Shown here one piece after another: positions 43,999-52,058 of a stretch of DNA of 64,000 bases (position 1 is the stretch's first letter; each line of letters starts with the position of its first letter). Origin of the DNA: Pelistega europaea (GTDB lineage Bacteria > Pseudomonadota > Gammaproteobacteria > Burkholderiales > Burkholderiaceae_B); the NCBI RefSeq assembly GCF_013133775.1, contig NZ_JABGBO010000010.1:37541-101540 (forward strand), given 5' to 3'. A program made the translations under genes and the position numbers. The notes under the pieces were generated by a model, which was not told where the DNA came from, did not search any database, and saw only the letters and a list, made by a program, of their open reading frames with translations.

Positions 43999-46935
43999 AT
44001 GCTTTTTAATCATTTAGAAAAACATCCTTTAACTGAAAAGCAGTGTCAAGCCTGCCAGTCGGAAGCCTTAACAACACTGGTATTAGCTGGAGCAGGGACA
44101 GGTAAGACGAGTACGTTGATGGGGCGCATTGTTTACCTATGGGAGACAGGTCGAGCCTTAGCACATGAAGTGTTACCGTTAGCTTTTGCCGTAGATGCCG
44201 CTAATGAGGTACAACAACGTGTCACCCAGGTAGCAAAGAAGCATTTTTCTGGATTAGATATAAGTAGCTTTAATGCACGTACCTTTCATAGTTTAGGTTG
44301 GCATATTGTGCAAACAGTTGAAAGGAAAACCCCAAAATTAACCATTTATCAGGATGAGGAGCGACTACTGGATTTTTTGCAACAGCAGTTTTGGCATTTG
44401 GTTAATACCAATGAGAATTATCGATGGTGGTTATTTTTGTATTTTACGTTTTGCGAAGGAAAGCAAGACGAGGATGCCTCATTTGCAGCTACCAGAGAGG
44501 ATAGCAAACAACCAGTGCCACAACCATGTCCTTTGCGTAGCTTGCATGATGATTATGTTAGCAACCGCACGGAGTTGGTAATTGCTAACTTATTGTATCT
44601 ATTAGGCATTCCTTATATCTATGGTGCACATTATAAGCATAATCTTTATTTGAGCAAACCTTACCAGCCTTACCGTTGTAGTTTCTATTTGCCGCAAAGT
44701 GACCGATATATAGAGGTAGAACCGTGCAATACACAAGCAGAGTTACCTTTAAAAAAGGATGATTTATCCAAAAGAGACAAGAAAAAGAATAAAGGCTCTC
44801 AGTTAGGTAGTAGGAGTGGAAAAGTGGAAAGGGAAAAAAGAGAGGGATTAGATAACATGAGCCAGAGGGAAAAATGGGAAAAAAGAGAGGGACTCTTTAA
44901 TATATTTAGTTTATTTCAGCAGAGGAGAGTAGATAATTTTTGTTTTAAGTTCAAAAGAAATAGGCATTGCAATAATCCAAGAAATATTCACCAACAGTAT
45001 GGGACACAGTGTCTTTTCATTAAAGAACCATGGGGACAGTATTTGTTCTCTTTAGATAATGTGTTATTTCGTTTTGATTTATCCATCCCTTTTTCCCATA
45101 GCCAGGGAATTTTAGGCGATTTGTTAGAGATATTGCAAAAGCTATTCATTAAGCTCAAAGGGCAGGGCAGTATAGAAGAGATACTTAAACCATACAATAT
45201 CTCTCTATGCGATTTGTCACTAGCGAATCTTGTGAGGGCGGAGGAGACCTTTGAATCAACAGAGAGTTCCACAAAATCAAAAGAAGCACCGCAGGCAATG
45301 AGGTGTCCAGTAGAGGCGGAGGAGATCTTTAGGCAAAAACAGCAACATCTTTTATATACATTGCTTGCTCCTTTATGGAATGCTTATGCCCAGGAGTTGC
45401 GTCAACGAGAGGAACTTGATTTTGATGACATGATTGTGAAAGCGACTAAGTATATTGAGCAAGGGTATTTTCAGGTGCCTTGGAAAGAAGTGCTTGTGGA
45501 TGAATTTCAGGACATCTCTCAAGCACGTATGCATTTAATTCAGGCAATGCGACTTCAAAAACCGGATTTGCGTTTATTTTGTGTGGGTGATGATTGGCAA
45601 ACTATTTACCAGTTTGCTGGTAGTGAACTGGTTTTTATCCGTTATATTGAACGCTATTTGGGGGAAACTTATAAATTAAGTTTAGATAAGACATTTCGTT
45701 TTCATCAGGGGTTATGTGATATTAGCAGCAAGTTTGTACAACAAAATCCTATGCAATATCGTAAGAGGTTAACAGCATTACGAGAGAAGAAAGAGAGCGT
45801 GGTGTTGGTTGCTTTGACAGGAGATGAGGCATCAAACCAAGCAAGGAGGATAGCTGAAATCCAGCAAATGACAGGTACAAAAAATATTTTCAATCACGAT
45901 ACAACATCTACAATTAATGCTGTTAGTTTACTTGATAGGGATACTCAACGGTCTTCTGGTGCGATGGATACAGCCAGGGCTGTGGGTGTGATGGATACAA
46001 CAAGGGCTGTGGGTGCGATGGATACAACAAGGGCTGTGGGTGCGATGGATACAACAAGGGCTGTGGGTGCGATAGATTCAACAAGGGCTGCGGGTGCTTT
46101 AGAGGAGGTTGTACAACGGATTGTGGAAGATATTCAAGAGAAAAAGTCCTCTTCATTAGTCTCATGTCTTTTTCTCGCTCGTTTTCATCATGATTTGCCC
46201 AGTGAGGAGCAGTTGCATATTTGGCAGCAACGATACTCTTTTTTGTCCTTGAGAGCCGCTACGATTCATGCGTCTAAAGGAACAGAGGCGGATTTTGTGA
46301 TTGTATTGAATGTCAATCAAGGTGAGCTTGGTTTACCAAGTGCCAAACAAGATAAACTTTCTTGGGTCGATACTGAGGTATTGGTAGAAACAGGTAATTT
46401 GGATAGCAAGAGACAGTTCTTAAAAGATGTCCACAATAATAAACCACTTCCCCAAAGTCTAAATAATAAGAGGGGAACTGTTGATAGCAATACCTCCTAT
46501 GAGGAAACTTCCTATCATAATACCTCCCACGGTGATACTTTCTATGGCGATACTTCCTATGGCGATACCTCCTATGAGGAAACTTCCTATCACAATGCTT
46601 CCTATGATAGTCCCCCCTTGGGCAAGGTCTTTTATGATAATGCTTCCTTGGGTAATGCTTTCTGTGACAATATTATCCCTTTCATAGAAAATTTTCCCTA
46701 CGCCGAGGAACGGAGGGTGTTTTATGTGGCTTTAACAAGAGCAAAAGAGTGTGTCTACCTTTGTTATCACCCTGATAAGCCCTCAATATTTTTAACTGAA
46801 CTACAGCAGTATCAGGCTTTGCGGCAGCTGTCTTTAAGTACAAGGCTGCATATAACAAGTTATTGGATCAGAGTGAAAGAGATGACTCGTTTACAGTCTA
46901 GTTTGGATACAGTAAAAAAGTTCTTCAATGGATAA
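43999..46935 (+). CDS. DNA helicase IV-type (HelD-like) helicase with repeat insertions
   Basis: A superfamily 1 helicase. The ATG at 43999 follows an AAGGAGG site and gives 978 aa; an upstream in-frame ATG at 43966 lacks one. Motif I is GAGTGKTS (31-38); later come DYVSNRTELVIANLLYLLGIPY (HelD insertion), VDEFQDIS, GDDWQTIYQFAG, TIHASKGTEADFVI and RRVFYVALTRAK. E. coli HelD has 684 aa. The excess is low-complexity: a lysine-rich stretch near residues 250-300, five 9-residue repeats (AMDTTRAVG) at DNA 45961-46095, and pentad repeats of the GDTSY type at about 46493-46610. All keep the frame. Confidence 0.88.
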   Translation: MLFNHLEKHPLTEKQCQACQSEALTTLVLAGAGTGKTSTLMGRIVYLWETGRALAHEVLPLAFAVDAANEVQQRVTQVAKKHFSGLDISSFNARTFHSLGWHIVQTVERKTPKLTIYQDEERLLDFLQQQFWHLVNTNENYRWWLFLYFTFCEGKQDEDASFAATREDSKQPVPQPCPLRSLHDDYVSNRTELVIANLLYLLGIPYIYGAHYKHNLYLSKPYQPYRCSFYLPQSDRYIEVEPCNTQAELPLKKDDLSKRDKKKNKGSQLGSRSGKVEREKREGLDNMSQREKWEKREGLFNIFSLFQQRRVDNFCFKFKRNRHCNNPRNIHQQYGTQCLFIKEPWGQYLFSLDNVLFRFDLSIPFSHSQGILGDLLEILQKLFIKLKGQGSIEEILKPYNISLCDLSLANLVRAEETFESTESSTKSKEAPQAMRCPVEAEEIFRQKQQHLLYTLLAPLWNAYAQELRQREELDFDDMIVKATKYIEQGYFQVPWKEVLVDEFQDISQARMHLIQAMRLQKPDLRLFCVGDDWQTIYQFAGSELVFIRYIERYLGETYKLSLDKTFRFHQGLCDISSKFVQQNPMQYRKRLTALREKKESVVLVALTGDEASNQARRIAEIQQMTGTKNIFNHDTTSTINAVSLLDRDTQRSSGAMDTARAVGVMDTTRAVGAMDTTRAVGAMDTTRAVGAIDSTRAAGALEEVVQRIVEDIQEKKSSSLVSCLFLARFHHDLPSEEQLHIWQQRYSFLSLRAATIHASKGTEADFVIVLNVNQGELGLPSAKQDKLSWVDTEVLVETGNLDSKRQFLKDVHNNKPLPQSLNNKRGTVDSNTSYEETSYHNTSHGDTFYGDTSYGDTSYEETSYHNASYDSPPLGKVFYDNASLGNAFCDNIIPFIENFPYAEERRVFYVALTRAKECVYLCYHPDKPSIFLTELQQYQALRQLSLSTRLHITSYWIRVKEMTRLQSSLDTVKKFFNG
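45961..46095. repeat. 27-bp in-frame tandem repeat, five copies
   Basis: Units starting GCGATGGATACAACAAGG begin at 45961, 45988, 46015, 46042 and 46069. Each encodes nine residues close to AMDTTRAVG. The middle copies are identical; the outer ones differ by a few bases. Located within the helicase gene between motifs IV and V. Confidence 0.97.
46493..46610. repeat. 15-bp in-frame repeat series in the helicase gene
   Basis: Units close to GGCGATACTTCCTAT encode pentads such as GDTSY, EETSY and HNTSH, about eight in a row. The larger block TATGAGGAAACTTCCTATCA also occurs twice. The frame is maintained. Confidence 0.9.
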
Positions 46936-47016
46936 GCAGATAATGTCTAGGATGAATTGATGTTTGTGTGTGACCATTAAAGGGGGGCGTGTGACAATCA
47001 AAGGGGGAGTTTGTTA

Positions 47017-47108
47017 GTGTGACCATCAAAAGGAAAATTTTTGGTATGACAATCATTATGTTTGTGTGTGACCATCAAAAGGGAAAATTTTTGGTATGAC
47101 AATCAAAC
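47017..47108. repeat. 49-bp direct repeat, two copies
   Basis: GTGTGACCATCAAAAGG with its AAAATTTTTGGTATGACAATCA continuation is at 47017 and 47066. Related GTGTGACAATCAAAGGG variants precede it from about 46965. It fills the space between the helicase and the gene ending at 47206. Confidence 0.85.
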
Positions 47109-47205
47109 GGGGGAGGGCAGCCAACATGAGCCGTGGGCAAGCTAGCCTGCCAGTATGGTTACTAGGCAGGCAGTACTGGCTAAAGTCAGCTTAGTCAGGA
47201 TGGGA

Positions 47206-47550
47206 TTAATCTTCGTCTACAGCAAAATTTAGAAAGTCTAAAGCAGACTTAATCTCTTGCTCACTGTTGCAGAAGAATACGGCAGTATCACCATTGTTCA
47301 TATTGGAGAGGATGGACTCCAACTCTTCTTGCACATCCGTTGTTGTGTTTAGTTCGCCGATGTGAATATCAGCAGCACCCTCGTCAAAACGTTCAGAAGG
47401 CAAGATGCTAGGAATCAACTCAAAGTTCGTGTGGCCAATGTAAAAGCAGACAAACAACTGTAAATCATTTACCTGTGTCTGCACTTCAAAGCCTAGATAA
47501 CCATCGTCAAGATGACGAGAGAAAGTCGTCTTAAAAGTTGGTTCTGTCAT
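47206..47550 (-). CDS. Conserved hypothetical acidic protein
   Basis: A 114-aa soluble protein with no signal peptide, rich in D and E, ending FLNFAVDED. I do not recognise the family. The layout, with alternating predicted strands (FEVQTQVNDLQLFVCFYIG), suggests a small alpha/beta domain. It begins 7 bp after the stop of a small lipoprotein gene on the same strand and is probably co-transcribed with it. Confidence 0.75.
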   Translation of the reverse strand: MTEPTFKTTFSRHLDDGYLGFEVQTQVNDLQLFVCFYIGHTNFELIPSILPSERFDEGAADIHIGELNTTTDVQEELESILSNMNNGDTAVFFCNSEQEIKSALDFLNFAVDED

Positions 47551-47557
47551 TACAAAC

Positions 47558-47722
47558 CTATTGTTGGGCTGTTGGTTGAGCGGCTTGAGGGACTTGTTGA
47601 GGAGCTAACAAGTCTGTAGGAGGAGGAATGTCTTGAGGTTTAGCTGGAGCGTTGGAATAAGCTCCATTGGAGCAAGCAGCGAGTAATGAACAAGCAAAAA
47701 GAAAAGGAATAATTTTTTTCAT
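47558..47722 (-). CDS. Small proline/glutamine-rich lipoprotein (54 aa)
   Basis: The ATG at 47722 opens MKKIIPFLFACSLLAAC with lipobox LAAC (Cys17). The mature 38 residues are disordered-looking (PAKPQDIPPPTDLLAPQQVP). It heads a two-gene unit with the acidic protein. Function unknown. Confidence 0.7.
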   Translation of the reverse strand: MKKIIPFLFACSLLAACSNGAYSNAPAKPQDIPPPTDLLAPQQVPQAAQPTAQQ

Positions 47723-48033
47723 AATTAGATAATGGAAATGGGATAGTTAAAAGGGTGAAAAATAATCTATGGAACAACTTGAAGTTGACAATAATCCAGA
47801 GTAGATGGGGCTATTTTAAACTTAAAAGAAGTTGTAGGCAAAGTAGATGGGGTGTTCGTAACCCTTAGTAACACTGGAGTTAATGAGGTTAGTAGTAATG
47901 ACAACTATTGGTTGATATTCCCGTGATTTGTTATGGTTTTTTATCCAATGATCAGACTGTGCCGTAAAACATCGTCGTTTACACTGAGGGTTAAGGCACA
48001 AACAGCAAAGCCTTTCTTTGTTGGGATTATTAT

Positions 48034-48065
48034 TACTGTGATTATATACAGTATTTTGTTATAAT
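48034..48065 (+). promoter_or_regulatory. LexA/SOS box and promoter of dinB
   Basis: TACTGTGATTATATACAGTA (48034-48053) matches the LexA consensus with both CTGT and ACAG half-sites and CTG-N10-CAG spacing. A TATAAT follows at 48060-48065, so LexA would cover the promoter. The rest of the 408-bp gap from 47723 has no gene that I can see. Confidence 0.88.
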
Positions 48066-48130
48066 GAATTTAGGGAACAATAAGTATAGATACGATAAGT
48101 GTGTGAGTGTTTTCGTATTAAGAGATTAAT

Positions 48131-49294
48131 GTGGATAACAATAAAATCGGCAATATAAACCGTGGTGATGCGGGTAATGGTGATACTGAGAAAATAACCC
48201 ATGATATGAGCGATAGCCATTCTGATAATCATCAGGTGCGTAAAATTATCCATGTTGATATGGATGCGTTTTATGCTTCAGTGGAGTTGCGAGAGAATCC
48301 ACATCTACGAGGTTTGCCTGTTGTGGTGGCTTGGGATAGTCCTCGTTCTGTGGTGTGTGCTGCTTCATATGAGGCTCGCAAGTTCGGGTTGCACTCTGCT
48401 ATGTCTGTTGCAAGGGCTCGCCAGTTATGTCCACAAGCGATTTATATTCCTCCTCATTTTGAGCTTTACCGAGCTGTTTCCAAACAGATTCGAGCCATTT
48501 TTGAACGCTATACTTCGCTAATAGAGCCTTTGTCTTTAGATGAGGCATATTTGGATGTGACACAGAATTTACAGGGAATTGTCTCTGCTACCGAGATAGC
48601 GAATCGTATTCGTGCCGAGATTTTTGAACAGACTCAGTTGACTGCATCAGCAGGAGTTGCACCTAATAAATTTATTGCCAAGATTGCTTCTGACTGGAAT
48701 AAGCCTAACGGTATTTGTGTAGTGCCTCCGCATCGTATGATGGAGTTTTTATTGCCACTTCCCCTTGAGAAAATTCCAGGTGTTGGTAAAGTTACCTTGG
48801 CCAAGTTGCATCAGTTGCAGATGTTTACTGTTGCTGATATGGCAAAACATAGTCTGGAGGAACTGGTTTATCATTTTGGCAAATATGGGGTGCGTTTATA
48901 TGATTTGGCCCGTGGTATTGATAATCGTCCTGTACAAGTGCAACAAATAGCCAAACAGATTTCTACCGAAACAACTTTTGATAAGGATTTATTAATTAGC
49001 GAAATGGCAGTGGTTTTACATGAGGTCTGTGAAAAACTATGGCGACAACTCATGCGTAAAAAGCGTTTTGGACGTTCGCTAACAGTCAAACTTAAGACAC
49101 AGCAGTTTAGAGTGATTACACGAAGCAAAACTTTTGATGTGGTGCTAGAGTCACAAGAAGATATAGAGGGTATTGCCAAACAGATTCTGCATACCGTATA
49201 CAAAACTATGCCGGCACAACGTTTTCGTCTATTAGGGGTGGGAGTATCTATGTTTGAAGATGAAGAGGAGGTTCAGCAACTCAGTTTGCTATAA
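48131..49294 (+). CDS. dinB: DNA polymerase IV
   Basis: A Y-family translesion polymerase, 387 aa. Catalytic carboxylates are in HVDMDAFYASVE and LSLDEAYLDVT; the helix-hairpin-helix PGVGKVTLAKL and a little-finger domain follow. It starts with GTG at 48131, which adds a polar N-terminal extension of about 37 residues before the family start; an ATG at 48206 is an alternative. A LexA box lies about 80 bp upstream, so expression is expected in the SOS response. Confidence 0.95.
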   Translation: MDNNKIGNINRGDAGNGDTEKITHDMSDSHSDNHQVRKIIHVDMDAFYASVELRENPHLRGLPVVVAWDSPRSVVCAASYEARKFGLHSAMSVARARQLCPQAIYIPPHFELYRAVSKQIRAIFERYTSLIEPLSLDEAYLDVTQNLQGIVSATEIANRIRAEIFEQTQLTASAGVAPNKFIAKIASDWNKPNGICVVPPHRMMEFLLPLPLEKIPGVGKVTLAKLHQLQMFTVADMAKHSLEELVYHFGKYGVRLYDLARGIDNRPVQVQQIAKQISTETTFDKDLLISEMAVVLHEVCEKLWRQLMRKKRFGRSLTVKLKTQQFRVITRSKTFDVVLESQEDIEGIAKQILHTVYKTMPAQRFRLLGVGVSMFEDEEEVQQLSLL

Positions 49295-49310
49295 CCTCCT
49301 TGGGGGGCTT

Positions 49311-49763
49311 TTAGGCCAATGCTGCTTTAAGCAGTTGAGACACTTTGCCCATATCCGCACGACCAGCAAGTTTAGGTTTTAGAATGGCCATCGCTTTACC
49401 CATGGCGGGGGCACCAGTCACACCTTGAGATGCTAACTCAGCAACAGCTTTGGCAACTTCAGCGGCAAGTTCCTCATCAGATGCTTGCTCTGGCAGAAAT
49501 TCTGATAATACGGCTAATTCTGCTTTTTCAGCTTCTGCTGTCTCAGCACGTCCTGCTTGCTCAAATGCAGCAATAGATTCTTTGCGTTGTTTAATTTGTT
49601 TTTCAATAATGGCAAGTACTTGTGCATCGTCTAGTTCAATGCGTTCATCAACTTCTTTTTGCTTAATGGCTGCTTGTAAAAAACGTAAAGTTGCAAGACG
49701 TGCAGTTTGTTTTGCACGCATTGCTTCTTTGACTGAATTCATAATGGTTTCTTTGAGTGACAT
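49311..49763 (-). CDS. GatB/YqeY-domain protein
   Basis: A 150-aa helical protein starting MSLKETIMNSVKEAMRAK, with the YqeY-type RLATLRFLQAAIKQKEVD and VTGAPAMGKAMAILKPKLAG segments. It corresponds to the tRNA-binding tail domain of GatB as a free protein; its role is unclear. It is often next to rpsU and dnaG, which are not here. Convergent with dinB with 16 bp between. Confidence 0.93.
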   Translation of the reverse strand: MSLKETIMNSVKEAMRAKQTARLATLRFLQAAIKQKEVDERIELDDAQVLAIIEKQIKQRKESIAAFEQAGRAETAEAEKAELAVLSEFLPEQASDEELAAEVAKAVAELASQGVTGAPAMGKAMAILKPKLAGRADMGKVSQLLKAALA

Positions 49764-50097
49764 GATTTTCTCGATAGTTTATGAATAAATTAAAAGTATT
49801 CCCAAGAATAAAGGATAGAGTTTTCTTGGGATGGGGATGAGGCCTATTTTAGCAGATATCCAGTCAATCAATAGGCGGGGTAAACTAAACCTGTAGGGAA
49901 ATTTAAAAAGTAGCCCCTCTGACCTGTTAAACCCCACTGCCTAAGCAATGAAATCCAGCTATTTGTCCGATAAGCAAAGTACAATTTAGCCACATTAGGC
50001 AATAGGGTATGAGGATATTTTTTGAAAAACGGGTAATCGGCTTTAAAAAATAAGTTTTGCCCTTATATGTAGATAGGTTAAAAATTAGGATTTTTTT

Positions 50098-50814
50098 ATG
50101 TCTATATTTACGATAGAGCGTGCTTTACAGCCACAAGGCGGTAATATCGCACAGCTGTTTGTTATTTTTGTTGATGTTGTTGATGAGAATAAGATTAATC
50201 TATTTTGTCAACAGATTGCTAAGACTTTTCCTGCTGCGGCGATGGTAGTAGCAATCCCTAGTGATGCTTTAGCATTTTCTGAACATTTACGTGCAGAGCA
50301 TAAGCTAAGCGATGAAGAGTTTAAGACTTTTGTGCAATCCCATCATAAGGATATTCAAGGATTTATCAAAGCCTTCCAGGCACATTTACATATTGATGCA
50401 GCTGCAACAGCACTCGTTGGTGTAGGGCAGATGGGGGCATTGGTGCTTGAATTGACAAAATTAGCCAATCCTTTAGCTGGACGGGTGATTAGTTTTGGTT
50501 CGCGTTTTGCTGAGCTGCCAACAGAGGCTTTGTCGTTAGAGCAGACGATTCATTTGTTGCATTCAAGACAGGATAGCCTGGTTGATTTTTCTCATACGGT
50601 ACAAGCCCAAGAAAAAATTGCTCAGTTTGAGGGCGATGCCACTATAGATGTGGCTCATGTGGCGACTTCCTCTTTTGATGAAACCTTGATTCAGCAAATG
50701 ATGCAGCGTTTACTTACTTGTGTACCATTGCGTTATTGGAAAGAGGCGCAAAGTGGTGCTCCCACACAGACACTAGATAGTCGTTTGCCTAATGATGAAG
50801 ATGCTGTGCATTAA
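50098..50814 (+). CDS. YpfH-like alpha/beta hydrolase lacking catalytic residues
   Basis: A 238-aa protein that aligns, by my recollection of E. coli YpfH, over most of its length: DAAATALVGVGQMGALVLEL, LAGRVISFGSRFAELP, TIHLLHSRQDSLVDFSHTVQ and VPLRYWKEAQSG. The nucleophile elbow GFSQG is here GVGQM, with Gly110 in place of serine. The histidine of the GHAID motif is replaced (Ser191 region), while Asp159 remains. The first-strand HGVGDN is also lost. It is probably a pseudoenzyme. No signal peptide. A 334-bp empty stretch precedes it. Confidence 0.75.
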   Translation: MSIFTIERALQPQGGNIAQLFVIFVDVVDENKINLFCQQIAKTFPAAAMVVAIPSDALAFSEHLRAEHKLSDEEFKTFVQSHHKDIQGFIKAFQAHLHIDAAATALVGVGQMGALVLELTKLANPLAGRVISFGSRFAELPTEALSLEQTIHLLHSRQDSLVDFSHTVQAQEKIAQFEGDATIDVAHVATSSFDETLIQQMMQRLLTCVPLRYWKEAQSGAPTQTLDSRLPNDEDAVH

Positions 50815-50826
50815 GGGTAGAAAAAG

Positions 50827-50860
50827 AGCCATTACTTCAATATTGAAATAATGGCTTTTT
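50827..50860. terminator. Intrinsic terminator after the YpfH-like gene
   Basis: AGCCATTA (50827-50834) pairs with TAATGGCT (50849-50856), with a further TTCAA/TTGAA pairing inside, flanked by A and T runs. Confidence 0.85.
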
Positions 50861-50908
50861 GCTTTCTAAAAGGAACTAGAATAAACTTTACTCTAAACAA
50901 AGCTCACT

Positions 50909-50928
50909 AACCTATGCCGACATAGGTT
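50909..50928 (-). terminator. Short hairpin at the end of pbpG
   Basis: AACCTATG and CATAGGTT form an 8-bp stem with CCGA loop, 10 bp past the stop codon. No U-tract. Confidence 0.4.
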
Positions 50929-50937
50929 GCAAGATGT

Positions 50938-51831
50938 CTAGTACAAAGAGGGATAGTCGTTTTGTACAATATGGCGTACACGAATAGCATCAGAGAAGCG
51001 AGTTACACCACCTTCTGCATTTAATAATACGATGGCCATATTTTTACCCTCTACTTTAGAAATCATCACTAGGCAATTACCTGCTTCGCGGATATAACCA
51101 GTTTTAGAAATTTCAATTTTCCAGTCGTGGTTACGAATTAAGCGATTAGTGTTGCGGTATTTCTGGATACGACCATTGCTAGTGGCGATTTGAAAGTCAT
51201 CAGAAGTCGTAAATTGATGGATAACAGGCTCTTTATATGCCGCACGCAACAAACGCACCAAATCTTGAGGAGAGGCAACATTAAGAGGAGATAAACCTGT
51301 TGGCTCTACAAAGCGGCTACGTGTCATGCCAATACTACGAGCCATCACGTTCATCTCACGCACAAATGCATCAAGTCCTCCTGGGAAAGTACGAGCAAGA
51401 GCATGTGCTGCACGGTTTTCAGATGACATCAACGCCAACCACAAAGCATCATGACGGGTCAATTTAGTACCAACAGAAAGGCGAGAGCTAGAGCGTTTTA
51501 CACGATCTACATCATCATCTGTAATGGTGATAACTTCGTTAAGATTCACTTTGGAACGCACAATAACCAATGCTGTCATCAACTTAGAGATGGAGGCTAT
51601 GGGACGAACAGTATTCATATTCTTGGCATAATGAACTTGGTTATCATCTAATGACATAACTAATGCCACTTCAGAATTAATCTGTCCGCCTTTTTCAGCA
51701 AAACCGACAACTTTAGCAGGGGTCAGCTCATCAGCACCGGCAAGGTTGTCTTCTTGGGCATGAGCGACTGTTTGCAAAAGCAACGCACATAACGCGCTGC
51801 TACAGAGGCGTTTGGTAAATTGGTACAACAT
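50938..51831 (-). CDS. pbpG: D-alanyl-D-alanine endopeptidase (PBP7/8 type)
   Basis: A 297-aa periplasmic peptidase S11 that cuts peptide cross-links in murein. A signal peptide ends at about VAHA. Active-site motifs are SISK (Ser80 to Lys83), SEN (137-139) and KTG (243-245). The lack of a C-terminal PBP5 domain fits PbpG rather than DacA. It diverges from purL. Confidence 0.9.
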   Translation of the reverse strand: MLYQFTKRLCSSALCALLLQTVAHAQEDNLAGADELTPAKVVGFAEKGGQINSEVALVMSLDDNQVHYAKNMNTVRPIASISKLMTALVIVRSKVNLNEVITITDDDVDRVKRSSSRLSVGTKLTRHDALWLALMSSENRAAHALARTFPGGLDAFVREMNVMARSIGMTRSRFVEPTGLSPLNVASPQDLVRLLRAAYKEPVIHQFTTSDDFQIATSNGRIQKYRNTNRLIRNHDWKIEISKTGYIREAGNCLVMISKVEGKNMAIVLLNAEGGVTRFSDAIRVRHIVQNDYPSLY

Positions 51832-52058
51832 AGCAATATCAATTATTATAGGTTCGAGTTTAGGGTGTTGCTATTATACTCGCATTTTTTATAAAAATAT
51901 ATATGTAAATTAGGTAGTTATGGGTTTTTCTTAAAATTTTTTTTAAATATATATGATTTTTTGGGAAAAAAGATAAAAATTCACCCAAAAAATACCCTAA
52001 AAACAAGTAAAATGATGGCTTAATTTCTTTTCAGCGACTTTCTAAGCGGAACGACAAA

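Noticed and set aside
45923..46165. Proline/leucine repeat protein antisense to the helicase gene
   Set aside because: It is only the 27-bp minisatellite read on the other strand.
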